Assembly (NCBI GenBank): GCA_964020975.1
Contig: OZ026627.1
Coordinates: 36,202,533 to 36,266,532, forward strand
Length of the DNA: 64,000 bases
Reading direction: 5' to 3'
Source: Hermodice carunculata
Lineage: Eukaryota > Annelida > Polychaeta > Eunicida > Amphinomidae
Each line of letters opens with the position of its first letter. The first letter of the stretch is position 1. Of the stretch, positions 12,289-43,079 are shown piece by piece. Made by a program: the position numbers and the translations under genes. The notes under the pieces are model-generated. The model worked only from the letters and a program-made list of their open reading frames with translations, searched no databases and had not been told where the DNA came from.

Positions 12289-14014
12289 GTAAGGAATAAT
12301 GTGAACAGGAAGCACGTGTGCTCCAGTAAACCCCAGACCAACTATTTGCTTTTGACGGTCCCACTCCTGTGGAGGTTTTTTGAAACAAAAATCTATTTTC
12401 GTACAACACTGGGCAACTTAAAATTATGAGGGCAGCAGCCCAAGGGAGACTTTCATTAACACTCTCGCGTACAGGCTTTGAAAAAGTAACAGCTTATTTC
12501 CCCTTTATATGATATGATGACAAATGGCAAATTAAATCTTTAAAAATGATGGACCTGGTCTGTCTGGCACTTAAATCCATCAAAATTTAAGTACGGTATA
12601 TTACATAATACAAATTACGTATGGGCGTTTATATTAACTTACCGCAGCAACAGATTATAGTTACAACGTTTCATGTACAGTTGTATTATTTGCCGGAACC
12701 TGTGAGAATGGGTGATATTGAAGGAAAAAGGAAAAAAAGATGACTCAGCGGATGACAGCTGTGAGTTCAGCAGTTCTTTTGCATGCACCTAGCATAGCAT
12801 AGCAGGCTTCCTGGTTCAATGCTTGATCAAAACAAATCTGAGTGAATTTAAACATTCTCTGTACTGGCCCAGCTATGTATACAGATTGGCCACTGTTTGT
12901 TGTATGTGACAGAAACACTCCTGATTTCCACATTGAACAAAACACATGTACATATATTCTGAGAAAGGTACTTCCATGGCGCTCTCTTGTTGCAGCCGTG
13001 CCATATGAACACATCCCACCACTGCTAGTGCAGTGTCATGTTGCAGAGTTGTCACAATATAAAATGTTTTTATGAATGCAAAAATTGTTGAATTCGGTAA
13101 TAACTTGAGACATTGTATGATGCAGCAGCTAAGGTACAAAACAAGCTTGGTATTATGCGACAGCAGCTCATACAGCTATTTTCAATGATTTTTAAGTATC
13201 ATACAGGCTAGCTTTGTATAATGTAATGTTGACTGCTATGACTTTTTATTGTAGGTATGTGTACAATGATATATTTCGGAAGACATTTAAAAAACTATGG
13301 TAGCTGACATCACTACTATGTACACCAATATTGACAGTCTTACTGAAATTGCCATAAAATGTATGTATATTATAACAAACAATACAACAGTGTGCATTAT
13401 TTTTTCGTTTTGAATTACATACAGACAAAACTAGGCATATCAGAATTGTCATATCACATTTTGACAGCATGTTGATCGACCAGGCCCAGAAATGGTCAAC
13501 AGCTGGCATCAGATATGCATCTTACAGAGGTGGTATAACAGAAAATACAAAAAAGTAATTATTTTTACACATGTATCATTAAACTATTTAGACACCCTTC
13601 TACAGCTTAGTAGTAGTAATCGCAGTAAAGGTAGGCAGACGTACACAAGTGTGAAGTTGTGTTTTAATCCCCTTTTATCTTTATATATTAGGACTAATAA
13701 ATATGAACTATTTTCCAAAACTATAGGCTGACCAGAAAAGCATTTTGTACACTCTCGCCTTCAAACCCCCCACCTTTCGAAAAGGGCGAAGACTTCTATT
13801 AATAATCTTGACTGGTAACACACGAGATTAATTTTTCTTTACTATCTCATATGTTTCCCTCTTAATAAAGTTGCATTTTTAGTCATAATTGATAACCACA
13901 TATAAAGCCTGGGTTACAAAGAATTTCTGAATTCTTTAAGACAAGATACAGTTGAAAGGATGTTCCTTTGTAGAAAATATGTGCGCAATGTGTCATTTCA
14001 ATAAGTGTTCCTTC

Positions 14015-14080
14015 ATGTATGTATGTATGTATGTATGTATGTATGTATGTATGTATGTATGTATGTATGTATGTATGTAT
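14015..14080. repeat. (ATGT)n microsatellite
   Basis: About 16 perfect tetranucleotide units. Confidence 0.95.
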
Positions 14081-14557
14081 TTGCATTATATATACTTTTT
14101 ATCCCTAAAGGCATTACAGAGAGCAATGACAGCCTTATCAAACTTCACCAGAAACAATTAACCAATCCCAAAATTGAGGAAGCGAATTTGTTTCCTAGTT
14201 TTTGATGAAGTTCTCTGCCTAGCTTAATGGTGTGTTTGCCTTGAATTTTATGTTTGTCCACTTCAAATTTTCTTTTATGATAGCCATATGTGTCTAAACA
14301 TAACTTTTCTTTTCAGTAACTCTTGAAATATCAATATATTTGATGCAAAACTAAGGGAACAATCTCACGATGCACCAAATTGTCGAAGTTCATATGTAGT
14401 AAACGGATACACCGTTCCCATGTTTCATCTTTTGCATTAGGGACTTCATACTAAATACACTTTTATTGGCACGTGATGGTCTTGTACTTCTATTTGCATA
14501 CTATAATTGGTTTCTAAGAAAGAGAAAATGATTACTGGCTGATATTATCCATAACTA

Positions 14558-14773
<216 letters not shown>

Positions 14774-15231
14774 TGTTTGTTTTTGGGGAAACCTTCTCGA
14801 GAGGCCCATTGGAAAGTTAATGAACTGCGTATCCTACTGTTGCATGTTCCCATATTGTGTCTAACAGACTAACCCAATTATAGCATGGTGGAAAACATAC
14901 GGAACCATTTTCACATGGATGAAGGCGAGGTTGCATTTGTTGCTGCAATCCCACACAGGCATGTATGTATATAAAAATATGAAGAAACATTTATAAAATG
15001 AAAAAAAGGATAAACTGGCGAACTTCCAAGAGGGTGTTTCATTTCATCATTTCTAATTTGAGGCAAATAAATAAGGAATGTATAATATTTACTCCAGTAC
15101 ATAGCATTAGTGTATTTAAAATACGTTTCACCAAATGATATTGGATGTAAAGGTCTACAATATTTGTAGCACCATTATGCAATTCTTTCTAGGCCAAATA
15201 ATCGTCCCTGTGCTGAAAAGTGCAACAGACC

Positions 15232-15344
<113 letters not shown>

Positions 15345-17628
15345 ACCCACATCCTGTTACATGTCTCCTGGTATGCTAATCTGTTGTCCGAGGGTGCCGG
15401 AGGTGATAAAGCCATAATATTTAGCAATTAATATCTATTCACTAGGTTTTATAATTTCTTATAACGTATGCCATTTGAACATCACCTTGTCTTTCTGATG
15501 CTTCATTGACATGTACATTTACATTATGCAACTTTTAAATGCCCTGTAGTACTGCTCTGTTCATGATTGAAGGAACTTGGGGAAGCTCAAAGAATAAACT
15601 ATACAAATTACAAAGCCTCTTCACAAATATGAGAATCTTTTTTTCAGTGGATGATTTAAATAAAACATAGCGCTACGACGCATCTCTTTTACTGGATAAT
15701 CAGTGATAATAAACATCATAGTTTATGACAATTTCAAAAACGATGACTAAGAAGTCATCTTTCACTGTGTTTTTGTTGTCTTATGCACATGAATGGTAAG
15801 CTGTGCTGCCAAAGCCGTCCAGTTCACAAGAATGTAACCACTTACTGTGACAAACTGGATGATTAAACCATATAAATTAAATAACATCTCAAAAGTACAA
15901 GATTCTTTTATTTTCGACTGGATATCCAAAGTAGAATGTGTTACCTCTTTCACTCCAAAGTCTGGTATTACATACATCAAACTTTGTGATAATTTCACAG
16001 AAAAAAAATACACAAATTCATCTTTATAGTACTGTTTCTCGTCTGATGCACATACTTCTATATATGGCTGATTTCAACATGCTATAGTGCAAATGTATGG
16101 CACTGTGTTAACTCTTTCAAGTGCAGACTGGTCATTGGCAGCCAGTTGTCTGCTTTTATTATTTTTCTTTTTTTTTTTTTTTTATTTTAAGACATTTGGA
16201 ATCTCTTTAAATGAGAAAACAGAATAAAAAGAATGAAAGTTGTAGAAAACACTAGCTTGAACTTGGCTCAAAGATATGCATATTTTTGGGGTTAACATCC
16301 AGGTATGTGTTATTGGCTCCATACTAAAACTACGTAGCCACAGCCTAATAGCAGTAGCTAGGACTAAATGGAATACTCAAGTGTGCCAAGAAAACTGTTG
16401 ACCCTTATTATCCTAACAGTGCAAGTAGTAAAACCATGAAATGCTGCACTTGGTATGTGACACGTACCGAAAGAAAATGCAAGATTTACAATTCGCAAGA
16501 ACTACAAATACGAAACTATAGAAATCTACCATAGTCTCAACCATAAGGTGTGCCGTCACTACATGGAGCCACGTGGAACAGGGAATTTTGCACGGCACAG
16601 TATCGTGTGAAACACCGAAGACACATGGAAACCGATTAAATTTTACTTGATGAAACAAAATATACGATGACCAAATCATGACAGTCTTTACAATGATTTC
16701 TGTTATACCAGTATGAATATTTGGCATACATTTAAAAGTACAGGCAACTGATGATTTTTAACACAACACGTGTACTCACATTTCTCACATAGACATTGAT
16801 ACTAAATGAAAATACATGTATACACTCTTCATTCTAAAATCCACGAGGATCTTGCCTCAAAAGTGGATCAAGCTCTGTGTTATTTCTATACCTTACATGG
16901 TGTGGCCATCTGTGGGAAATTTGATTATATCAAGGCTGACAAAATTAAACTGTGACACCCCCCTCCCCCAACTCACCAATCAGGCGATTGATCTATTTAC
17001 TTGGCCAGTTGCAGTCTGCCACTACCTGCGCCAACATATATTGTAACCTGTTATCGTGGTCATCCCAGTGGATATATTAGAAATTTACCTTCCTTTCCCG
17101 CACTCGTCAAGTGCAGTAAAAACAGTCTGTAGCGAAAGGGTAGTCCAAGGAGAGTGTTTAGAAGCTAAGCAGATCCCGGTCTGCTAAGCAGGCAAATAAG
17201 AAACACATAACATGTAGTTTCTAGATCACTTCAGGAATGTTTTCCTGATATATAGTTTTCAAATTGCTAGAAGTTTAAATGGATTGGTAGAATAAATTTT
17301 GAAAAGACCCCTGCCCCCATTCCATGAAAGCTCCCTAGACTAGTACAGTAAAGACTACAGTGCCCCCAAGAGAAAATACCGGCCGTGTGGGCCCCATGTC
17401 ACAGTGTAAGCCTACTTTGTGCAGTATGTCAACGTTTAACAAATTAGAAAAGAGCAGTGTTTAGACCATGGTTAACCCTGTGCAGCGTACATGGGTGATA
17501 GACTCCTGTCACCAAAATTCTCTATTAGGCCTACTCCATCTCCATATTGGTAAAATGTCTCCATAAGATATGATTCAGATTAGTGTGACCACCTTCGTCA
17601 TTGGCACTGAAAGAGTTAATATGTGCAT

Positions 17629-17742
<114 letters not shown>

Positions 17743-18836
17743 TTAGTCCATATGCTGAGTATGCAATAGAATAATTATGTCTAAATTTGTTAATAGCCCT
17801 TACCAGGTAACTTGGTCTCGCTTGGCACGCGAGAGGTAATCATAATGATACCATTTCTCTTTTCGAGCACAGTGAACCAGTTTGTTGCATATTTTACCTT
17901 TGCATGCACAGTGAACGTCCCTATCACTGCTCCTGTTGTCATCTAAACAGTGAAATCCTCCTACTTTAGGTGGGGCCTACGTGAGACCCATGCATTGCAG
18001 CTGAAACCACCCAGGACCGCAGTGTACATAACTGCACATCACCATGGCATCACATGTCTTTGAAATCATATAATGCAAGAAAACGAAATGAGAAAGTAAC
18101 GCTACATGTGTGTGTGGCCACATACTCTGAATAGATTTACATTATTCCGCCTGGTCGTCTCTTTCAAGTCCAAAAACTTATACTCCTCTACTCCCTATTG
18201 ACAGCAGCAATATAATGGAATAATATTATTATTTGGTAAAAATCTATTTTCTTTTATTAATGAAATTCACAATAGAAAATGGCATGACCTTATATAATTT
18301 GTGACTTCACTTACAAATCTGTTCCTTTTAATGCAGAGAAGGGCAGTACAAATGGTACATTTAGATCCATTTCTGTCACAGAATTTCCAATGAAATATAA
18401 AACTGTGTTAATAATTTTTTCTTAAATTGGACAAACACAAATCAATATAGACTTTAGTAAAAGTAATTTCCGATGCCACATTTGCCCTGTGTTAAAGGGC
18501 CCTCTTTTTCTGCTCTTGACTCAAACTCTCTGTCCCACAAAGGATCCTACATGACTTTCCTGCCACCCCTATGTCTTTTTGTGGGAACATGACCTCTCAA
18601 CAGAAAACAATTTTATGCAAGCCTTTTTCGGCATTGCAGTTTATCTGTTTTGGACTCATCTACAGGGAATTCGTGGGGTAGCTTATCCAGAGTATCGATG
18701 TGGCACAAACAGTGCCTGCTGAACAAAGGGTTCTTCTGTTCCAAACTGTAAAGATATGATAATATGTTTATTGTTACAAACATATATTTACTGATGGATT
18801 GGTTGTTTTAATATTTCATTAATTAATTAGAGCAGG

Positions 18837-18838
<2 letters not shown>

Positions 18839-18888
<50 letters not shown>
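18839..18888. repeat. (GA)n microsatellite
   Basis: About 25 GA units. Confidence 0.95.
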
Positions 18889-18890
<2 letters not shown>

Positions 18891-21326
18891 ATCTATACAG
18901 GTGATGCATTTTTATTTCAAAGACATGCTATACCATTATCAAATCCCAAACATGTTCAACATTCTCCATGACATATCCTCTGACAGCACAGTGATGGAAC
19001 AGGTCTTTGGTATTGAAAGGTGTGCCAGACGGTTACCCTTGAATAACTCATCCACTGTGTCCTGTAATGATGGTCGTTGACTTCAATGTCTCCATTCTTA
19101 GTGTGCAAACAATATAAAAAACAGTACACCTCAACATGAAACAAATAAAATAAAAGGTTTTCAGGTACATGTATAGGGTCATGTTCTGTAATAGATATGT
19201 ATTTATTATATATTTATACAAACTGCAACACCGTAATCTTATGAAATTCTTGTGAGCTTCAAGCTGAGAACGCAAATTTCAGTTCTTTCCTCCCCTTGCA
19301 TACCCCCCCCCCTTTTGCATGGATCATATCCTCCACACTTGACCTATCCCGGCTCCACGGGACAGTCATGTTGCCAGAGCCTTCCATACAGGGCACATAT
19401 TGGTGCTGGTGCTTCATAATTTCAATTGCGCAATTAGAAGATAATTGGCCTTCCCCACTCCAACATTAACCAAGGAAAATGAAAAGGAAAATATACAGTT
19501 CAACCTGTCATGCCACAAGGTTCACACAGTCAGTTTCTAATTATGTTTTGAGAAATTCCTGTACTATTCATATCATGATTAGAAATAATTATGTGAATCA
19601 ATTTGCATAATACATGTTTATATGCAGATTATGATTTCTGTATCATAAATTTTATTTCATATAATGTTTGAACAAAATGAAGCACGTTCCAATGAGATTG
19701 CAGTGGATCAGAGTTGGAATGTTGCAAACGCCTACATGTGGGACAGGCAATGAAATGATTCAGCTTTTGAATTGAAACAAAAAAGGAAAAAAAACCCCAA
19801 ATATTCTGAATTCAGAAAATCACCCAATTGTCCAGCTTAAAGACATGAAAGGGCATATAGTTTAAATGAAGATAAAGTAAACAAGGCATGCGAGTGGCCA
19901 GATAGAAAAAGTGTCTGAAAACTCTCCAAATCTATCTGAAATGTCTATACGTCAAGGGAAAATAGATATTCGAAATAGCCACATTAATATGAAACTATGC
20001 ATGCGTATACACTTAATTCTGTTGTCCTTCATTTTCCTTTTTTTCTCTTTCCTGTCAACCTACCTTTGTCAAATTATCTCTCCTGGGAGAACATATTCGG
20101 ATTTTCAAAGTAATAGGGTTTGTCATGTGGCAGATTATTTTATGTCAACTAGTATATACTGCTTTTTATCAGGTTTTTAGGTTTTACAAAGACTTTTGTT
20201 TCATACATCCTCTGACGTTAGTGTACATTTTTACATTTGAATCCATATTTACTTACTATTACACCTTCTTCCTACACATTTGCCTGAATATTTGGACTCA
20301 ATGTGCCTGTAAACCATTTTGTCCATTTGTGGGCCTGACAGATTTTTTGCTAAAATCCTGGTCACTTAAATCACCATCCTTGCCTTCCTTCACATAATAT
20401 CATGAGTGGAGGGCTGCCATGGTGTCACTGTCATCTAAGTCTAAAGTTCTAACCCTGTTTTTGGCTCCACACCACATTGCTAACATGCCTTCGGGACTTG
20501 TGTTTGTGGAATCTTGATGTTTGGTTTGGCCATGAATCAGACCATTGTCCCAACATATACCAAATCCTGATACAGACACTTTGTAGGAAATTTTCCTCCT
20601 CACTCCAGTTGTCTAGGTCTAAAGAATATCATGGAAATCATAACTTTAATTAAACAGTCAGTTTTATGAATAAAGAACAGAAAATTTACAAACGGCCTAG
20701 TGAATAATTTAGACAGACAGTTGTTATTGTTACATTTTTTTACCTATATAATGATATATTTTTCCAAAAACTTTACCCCCCCCCCCATAAAAATGGTCTT
20801 CAGCTCTACAAAAATTTTATTTTTAATTAATTTGTTTCAACACAAGATCAGAACACAAAAATAAATAATGTCAGGAACATATGCAAATTTAATTTAGTAT
20901 CTACTTGCAAATTAGGTAATAGCATGTCACTTTTATTTAAGAAACAAACAATTAGACATCTTTAGTTAGATTTACGTCTAACAGTCAATGTTATTCCGCG
21001 ATAGCTTTACCTGCTTACTGCAGAGTGTTTATGTCCAACTGCTGTTTTTTCCTTTTACTTCTATATTGTACCCATATGCTACAAAATTTATATTCGCACT
21101 CATCAACAGGAGCAGACGCCCATGTTGTTAAATGTACTCAGTGTCTCAAACTGCTCAGGGCATGGTGTAGCAAGACTACTGCTTGGAAACAAAGGTTGTA
21201 TGCCTTGGCACACAGTTTTGTGTATCTATTTGGCATTTTATTTATTTGGGGGGGGGGGCGGGGGGGGCAGTGGGAGTGAAAAACTCTCGACTCGCGGATC
21301 GCCTCTACGTCAATGCTCAATGCGTG

Positions 21327-21424
21327 AAAAAGAAGAAGAAGAAGAAGAAGAAGAAGAAGAAGAAGAAGAAGAAGAAGAAGAAGAAGAAGAAGAAGAAGAA
21401 AAAGAAGAAGAAGAAGAAGAAGAG
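21327..21424. repeat. (GAA)n microsatellite
   Basis: Purine-only tract of GAA units with one interruption, preceded by a G-rich run at 21247-21268. Confidence 0.95.
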
Positions 21425-22399
21425 TTTGATCATGTAAATAAAAAGTATCAAAAGGTTGGGTATACTACACATATTGATCTGAAGGTCATTTCTACTGCTA
21501 TATCTCCCGCCCCCGTAATAAATAAAAAAATAAATAATCAAGTAAATGACCGTATGAAAATGGGTTAAAATTCCCAGTCAATTATTAGATACACAAGCTG
21601 GAATAACACATGTGAACTACTGGTAGAATCACAAGCGCTGTATGGGCGCTTGTGACAAATCAATTCTGTGCTGATGCTCACTCAGTCAAGCTATCCATAG
21701 AGCTATAATCCGTCGAATCAGCTTTTTGGTTAAGGACAAAAATGACATTTTCTGAATAACGTGACGATCAAAATAATAAACCAAATGTCAGGAAACAAAT
21801 ATTAGGCGTCAAGTTGCAGTGAATTTCATGTACTTTGGCGCAAGGACATCCTGAAAGGTTTGACAGTATCCGAGGTTCCACAGGCGCAAAATATTTAAAT
21901 GTAGCAAATTGACTTTGACTTTGAATAGGACGGGAAAGTTGAATTAATCCAAATGTGCTCCCAAACTCCACCTTTCTGGAAATGGCTTCGCGCAGATCGG
22001 TTTATAAATACGGCACATTCATATTGGCTCCGGGGATGCTCCCGCCTGTATAACATAACAAGGAAGTATTCGTGTGTGCTGACAAATTTTTATATCAAAC
22101 AGGACAAAATATGCCGCTCTGGTAACTATAACGACTTGGATGTTTTTTCATAGTACGATATTCATATTCTTTAAATACCCACTGAGTTTTAAATCCTCAT
22201 AATGTCTAAAATAAATTTTCTGTATTTTGAAAAATATTGCAAAAAACCAATCACATTGGACACGTACCAGTTTTCGCACAAATTAAGGAAAAATCACCAA
22301 AACATAGATCGCAATTTAGAGTTTGATTCTCATACTTCTGAGGTGACATTTTAGTCTGGAGACCTGACCTGAAATACAGTTAAATAGAGCTTAATTGTT

Positions 22400-23100
22400 G
22401 GAGGAGTAGGTGTCATCATGGAGTTTGTTTTACATCTCTGGTACAGGATGTACATTGCTGCAGTCCTTGTTAGGATTTTCCTTGGTTTGTACAGGTGGTC
22501 TAGCTGCAACTATTTATTTTACAATCACTGGGACTGAATATAATGCCCCAGCTTGTTTCCACTTCAGTTAAACATTGGCGGATGGTTTAACTAGGAAAAG
22601 CTGTCCAGCTAGAAAGGGTACATTTTGGTTCAGGGGTAAGTCAAATTGTTCTTATCTGAACCTGTACTATGAAAATTTGGTAATTATGGTTTGTTTGACA
22701 GGTATTCTTCTTTGATATGAAGCTCTGCATTTACAAGCAAAACTTCACATATTTAGCTAATTCATCAATTGCCACGTTCATATTTATTCATTATTATGTG
22801 GGTTGTCTTTGCTGAATATTTAGCTCAGGCAAGGAGCCGCTACTCAGAGAGACGTGTACGGGTAAAAGGCTCCGAAACATGTTGAGTAGTTACCCGCTGA
22901 AGACCCTTTAATTTATTTGGGCTGATACAGCCTATGTCAAAATTTTACAGAGGAACGTGTGCAATATAGACAATAGTAATTCCATATATATACAGGTTAG
23001 ACAGGGACAGGTTAGCTTATGGAGAGTAAAGAGTTCGAACTGCGGAATAGGATATTGACTACTAGGAAGTGGTTCTGGGCAAAAAAGACACATATACAAT
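22400..23100 (+). repeat. 0.7 kb direct duplication, copy 1
   Basis: Similar over about 700 bases to 25420-26160. It covers the decayed module, then shared stretches such as GTGGGTTGTCTTTGCTGAAT and a segment starting ATGGAGAGTAA. The offset between copies is about 3.02 kb. Confidence 0.7.
22447..22635 (+). pseudogene. degenerate copy of the six-cysteine module
   Basis: Same length (189 nt) and same borders as the module at 25465-25653, and clearly similar base by base. It has an in-frame TAA after CFHFS and has lost cysteines 32, 60 and 64. It is read as a decayed duplicate of the downstream copy. Confidence 0.45.
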
Positions 23101-24182
23101 ACATATATGTTCGAGTAATGAGGAAAGTGCCATTTTGGATAATTAAGGCGTTTTATTTAATAAGGATGAGCCAATGCTCGCGTATCAAAGCAATAACAAA
23201 GGCAATACCTGTGAAAATTCAAACAAAATTATGCTAATCTGGTCCTATGATGAAATGGCAACCAGATGAAGTCTAGCCCCTCCAAGTTTCAAGTAATGAT
23301 AGCAAATGAGAAGGACTCAACAGATGTTATCTTCAACAGAACTTCTATTTTTAATGCACCGGATGTCAAACTGCTGTGCGCCAAGCTGGACAAAAAAACT
23401 CTATGGCTTATATTCAAAACTCCGTTGAACTTATGAATAAATAGACTGCACAGAGTTTAAAATATGCTGAAGAAAGTTTCTTAGTCTTTGCATAGAGTTT
23501 TAAATTCTCTTCAGAGACTTTTTAATTCACTGTAGAGAGTTTTAAATTGACTTCAGAGAATGTAAAAGTCTGTAGACAATTCAAAACTCTCTGCACAGTA
23601 TTTAAGACTCTCGCTAGTGACAAAAAAACTCTCCGTATTCTAATTATGAAGATATGCATATTTGGTTCGTCAAAGATTTGTACATGAGCATGCAGGCAGG
23701 CATTTTGAAAGCCACAGGATAGGCTCATGTGGATATCTCTGATCGCAAGGCCATCTTTGTTGGCAATAAGTTTGGGCCCGTCTTTAGATATAGTGATTTG
23801 TGTGCGACTCCTCCTACACTTTTGACCGGATTTATTTGAACGGTGTCACAGTATTTAAGTAGATATAATTTTGTAATGTGTTTGGATTGGGGCATAACAA
23901 CCGGGAGGGGTGGCGGGTGGGGGGGGTCCAGTTTTGTAGAATACTTCCTGCTTATTCAAGCCAACACTGAATGTAATCATCGACGACAACCAGCAATAAA
24001 GCGGGGAAAATGTGAGGAAAATAAACCACATTTTTTTCTCCTTTAATCAGTAGGAAATTCAGTCATTATGCACAAGAGACAAATGTTGCCTCATTAAATG
24101 ACCACGGAAATTATAAATCGTGTATTTTTCTGGTTACAAATGTTAAAGCATATGCATAAATTGATTAAAAAAGGACTTTCAA

Positions 24183-24554
24183 ATGGCCACGAAATTATCA
24201 AAGAGAGCAAAATATATTGATGACATTGCTTGTGTAAATGTACAAAATTTCAGTAAAATTGCTGAAGAAATTTACCCAAAAGATCTCCCTTTGGAGGGTA
24301 ACAATTCAGATGGTTTCCGAGATGTGTTTATGGACTTGGATATTCGGGCCACTAATGACAGGTTTTGTATTAAAGTCTTTCACAAAATAGATGAGTTTTA
24401 CTTTAAAGTATTTAACTATCCTTTCCCGGACAGTTATATTTCGGAAACTATTGGATATAATACATTTTTGTCACAAATTTTGAGATTTGTTCGTAATTGT
24501 TCTAAATTTGAGGACTTTGCATCTAGAAGCAAATTGTATTTACAATATACTTAA
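24183..24554 (+). mobile_element. reverse-transcriptase fragment of a retroelement (fossil)
   Basis: An open stretch of 123 codons starts just before YIDD, the catalytic RT motif, and runs through a later conserved region (SQILRFVRNCSKFEDF). The pattern resembles retroelement RTs common in marine invertebrates, perhaps related to Penelope-like elements; the family is not certain. Only a fragment is present, and the element is broken and old. Confidence 0.55.
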
Positions 24555-24597
24555 TTTAAGAGGATTCAAATATACACTTTTGATCAAATATTTCTAC

Positions 24598-24673
24598 AAA
24601 GTTTGCTGTTAATATCCAAAGAAGGTAAGAAAGTTTGGCTTCAATAATTTTAGAAATTTTAGACTTGCCTTTC

Positions 24674-24722
<49 letters not shown>

Positions 24723-25220
24723 GTTTTTTGTTTTTTTGTTTTTGTTTTTGTTTTTGTTGTTTTTTTTTTGTTTTTTTGTTTTTTTGTTGCTACTTTTATG
24801 TTTTGGCATTATTCTGTTTTAATATTCACCTTTTAGACATTTTAGGCTAGCATGTTTTCTGTTAAGCTAAACCCCCAGGGGCTATCGGAAGCAAGCAGAA
24901 TCCTATGACAGTTACAAGCTTGCCTAAGTGTACATAGTCTCTGGTTAAGAAAAATTATATTTAGATTACATTCTCGTGACCTCCCTAGAAATTTTGCTGT
25001 TAATATCCAAACATTATTATAAATTTGGGGTACGATAATTATACAGATTTTAGACTTGCCTGTTTTGGTACTTAATTTTAACATTCACTTTCAGACATTT
25101 CAGGCTTGCATGTTTTCTATCAGGTTAAACCCCCAGGGGCTGTTGGTAGCAAGCAGCGGCCAATAACAGTTTCAAGTGTGCTTAATTATACTTAAAATCG
25201 GGTAAAGAAAAAGCATGTTT
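24598..25220 (+). repeat. tandem pair of about 390-base units beside the RT fragment
   Basis: Both units contain TTGCTGTTAATATCCAAA, a GATTTTAGACTTGCCT-like segment and AAACCCCCAGGGGCT. Unit 1 (about 24598-24985) is swollen by a T-rich tract at 24670-24791; unit 2 is about 24990-25220. They may be the untranslated tail of the neighbouring retroelement. Confidence 0.55.
24670..24791. repeat. T-rich tract (TTTTC)n-(TTTTG)n
   Basis: Pyrimidine-rich low-complexity tract inside the first 390-base tandem unit. Confidence 0.9.
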
Positions 25221-25419
25221 TGGTAACATGTTTTTGACTTCAATGCTAGTGACTTTTACGCGGTTTTGAGATGCCTAAATACACATTTAGTCTATATAAA
25301 AAATTACTCACAATTAACAATATTCACCCACATGTCACAAACGTGACCCATTACGTTGAAAAACTGACTCAGGGTTGGCAGTGAAATGGAGCATTTTTTG
25401 TTTGGAGATCTTCAAAGTG

Positions 25420-26160
25420 AGGAGTACGTGTCCTCATGTGGTTTGTTTTATATTTCTGTCGCAGGATGTCCATTGTTGCAGTACTTGTTAGGACTTCCCT
25501 TGGTTTGTAAAGGTGGTATAGCTTCAACTGCTTATTTTACAATCACTGGGACTGGATGCAATTCCCCAGTTTGTTTCTACTTCAGTTATTCACCGACAGG
25601 TGGTTTAACTAGGATAAGCCATCCAGCTAGAAAGAGTACATGCTGGTTCAGGTGTAAGTCAAATTGTTCTTATCTGAACTTGTACCATACAAATGTAGTA
25701 ATTATGTTTGGTTTGACAGGTGTTTTTCATTCCTAATGAAGCTCTGCATTCGTAAGCAAAACTTCGTGTATTTAGCTAATTCATCATTTGCCAAGGTCAT
25801 ATTTATTCCTTATTATGTGGGTTGTCTTTGCTGAATATTTAGCTTAGACAAGACAAGGAGCCGCTTCTCAGAGAGAGACATGTACGGGTATGGGCTCCGA
25901 AACATTTTCTGAGTAGGAACACGCTGAAGACTCTTTAATTTTTTCCTGCTAATACAGCCTATGTAAAAATTCTACAGAAGAACGTGTGCAATATGGACAA
26001 TAAAAATTATTCAGAAGAATGTGTGCAATATGGACAATAGTACTTCAATATGTATGTAGGTTAGAGAGTTGCAGGTTAGCTCATGGAGAGTAACGAGTTT
26101 GGACTGCGAAATAGGGCAATGACGACTAGGAATTGGGTCTGGACAAAAAGACACAAATGC
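25420..26160 (+). repeat. 0.7 kb direct duplication, copy 2
   Basis: Partner of 22400-23100. It has an extra internal tandem duplication of about 36 bases near 25970-26040 (ACGTGTGCAATATGGACAAT and an ATGTGTGCAATATGG copy). Confidence 0.7.
25465..25653 (+). CDS. exon-like six-cysteine module, open copy
   Basis: A 189-nt stretch between TCGCAG and a GTAAGT donor, phase 1-1. It encodes about 63 residues with cysteines at module positions 2, 15, 32, 37, 60 and 64 (for example GTGCNSPVCFYFSY and RKSTCWFRC). Even cysteine number and symmetric phase suggest a shuffled extracellular module. The family was not recognised. It lies 0.9 kb upstream of the receptor's signal-peptide exon, so it would join that gene only through an alternative first exon. 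It could also be part of a repeat rather than a working exon. Confidence 0.35.
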
Positions 26161-26561
26161 ACATGTGTTATCGAACCGATGTCTTGGAGGTTTGAGTACA
26201 CCATTCTTTCAAAGTCAGGGAGACCACGAGAAATGAACGGACTACACGCCATATCTATGTGTATTCAACAAACAATGACGAATAATTAAAATGCATGCTA
26301 CTCAAAAAGCCACGTTGAAGGGCTCGTTGGAATAGTGTATGTAAAGAAAGTTGACGTCTTGCTCATCCTTTCATTGTACATATATCCTGTTACCTCCGCC
26401 TGTTGGTGCAAAGCTTATGGGATTACTGCGACACAAGGGTACTCCCATCACATGTTCACAAACAGAACCTTCACACAGTGTCTTGCCTATAACGGTTGTC
26501 ACATCTTCAGGTAGTCCTCTGGCAAAACGGCGAAAGACATTGTTTTAAGCAAAAAAGGATA

Positions 26562-42964
<16,403 letters not shown>

Positions 42965-43079
42965 AATACGCTCACATGTCAGCCTTGTATACCGGGATAT
43001 TCTACCTGCCCTTCAGTGATTGTTGAATCACCAACATTTCCCCGTGCATATTGTATAGATCAATTAAGTTACACCTTTC

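Noticed and set aside
12745-13139. Overlapping open frames on both strands
   Set aside because: No recognisable motif, splice pairing or conservation clue; the overlap in both directions suggests chance.
21122-21568. Glu-rich 148-codon frame
   Set aside because: Mostly (GAA)n and a G run; flanks not protein-like.
23019-26289. Short frames starting MES in both copies of the 0.7 kb duplication
   Set aside because: Similar because the DNA is duplicated; the changes between copies do not favour silent sites by eye.
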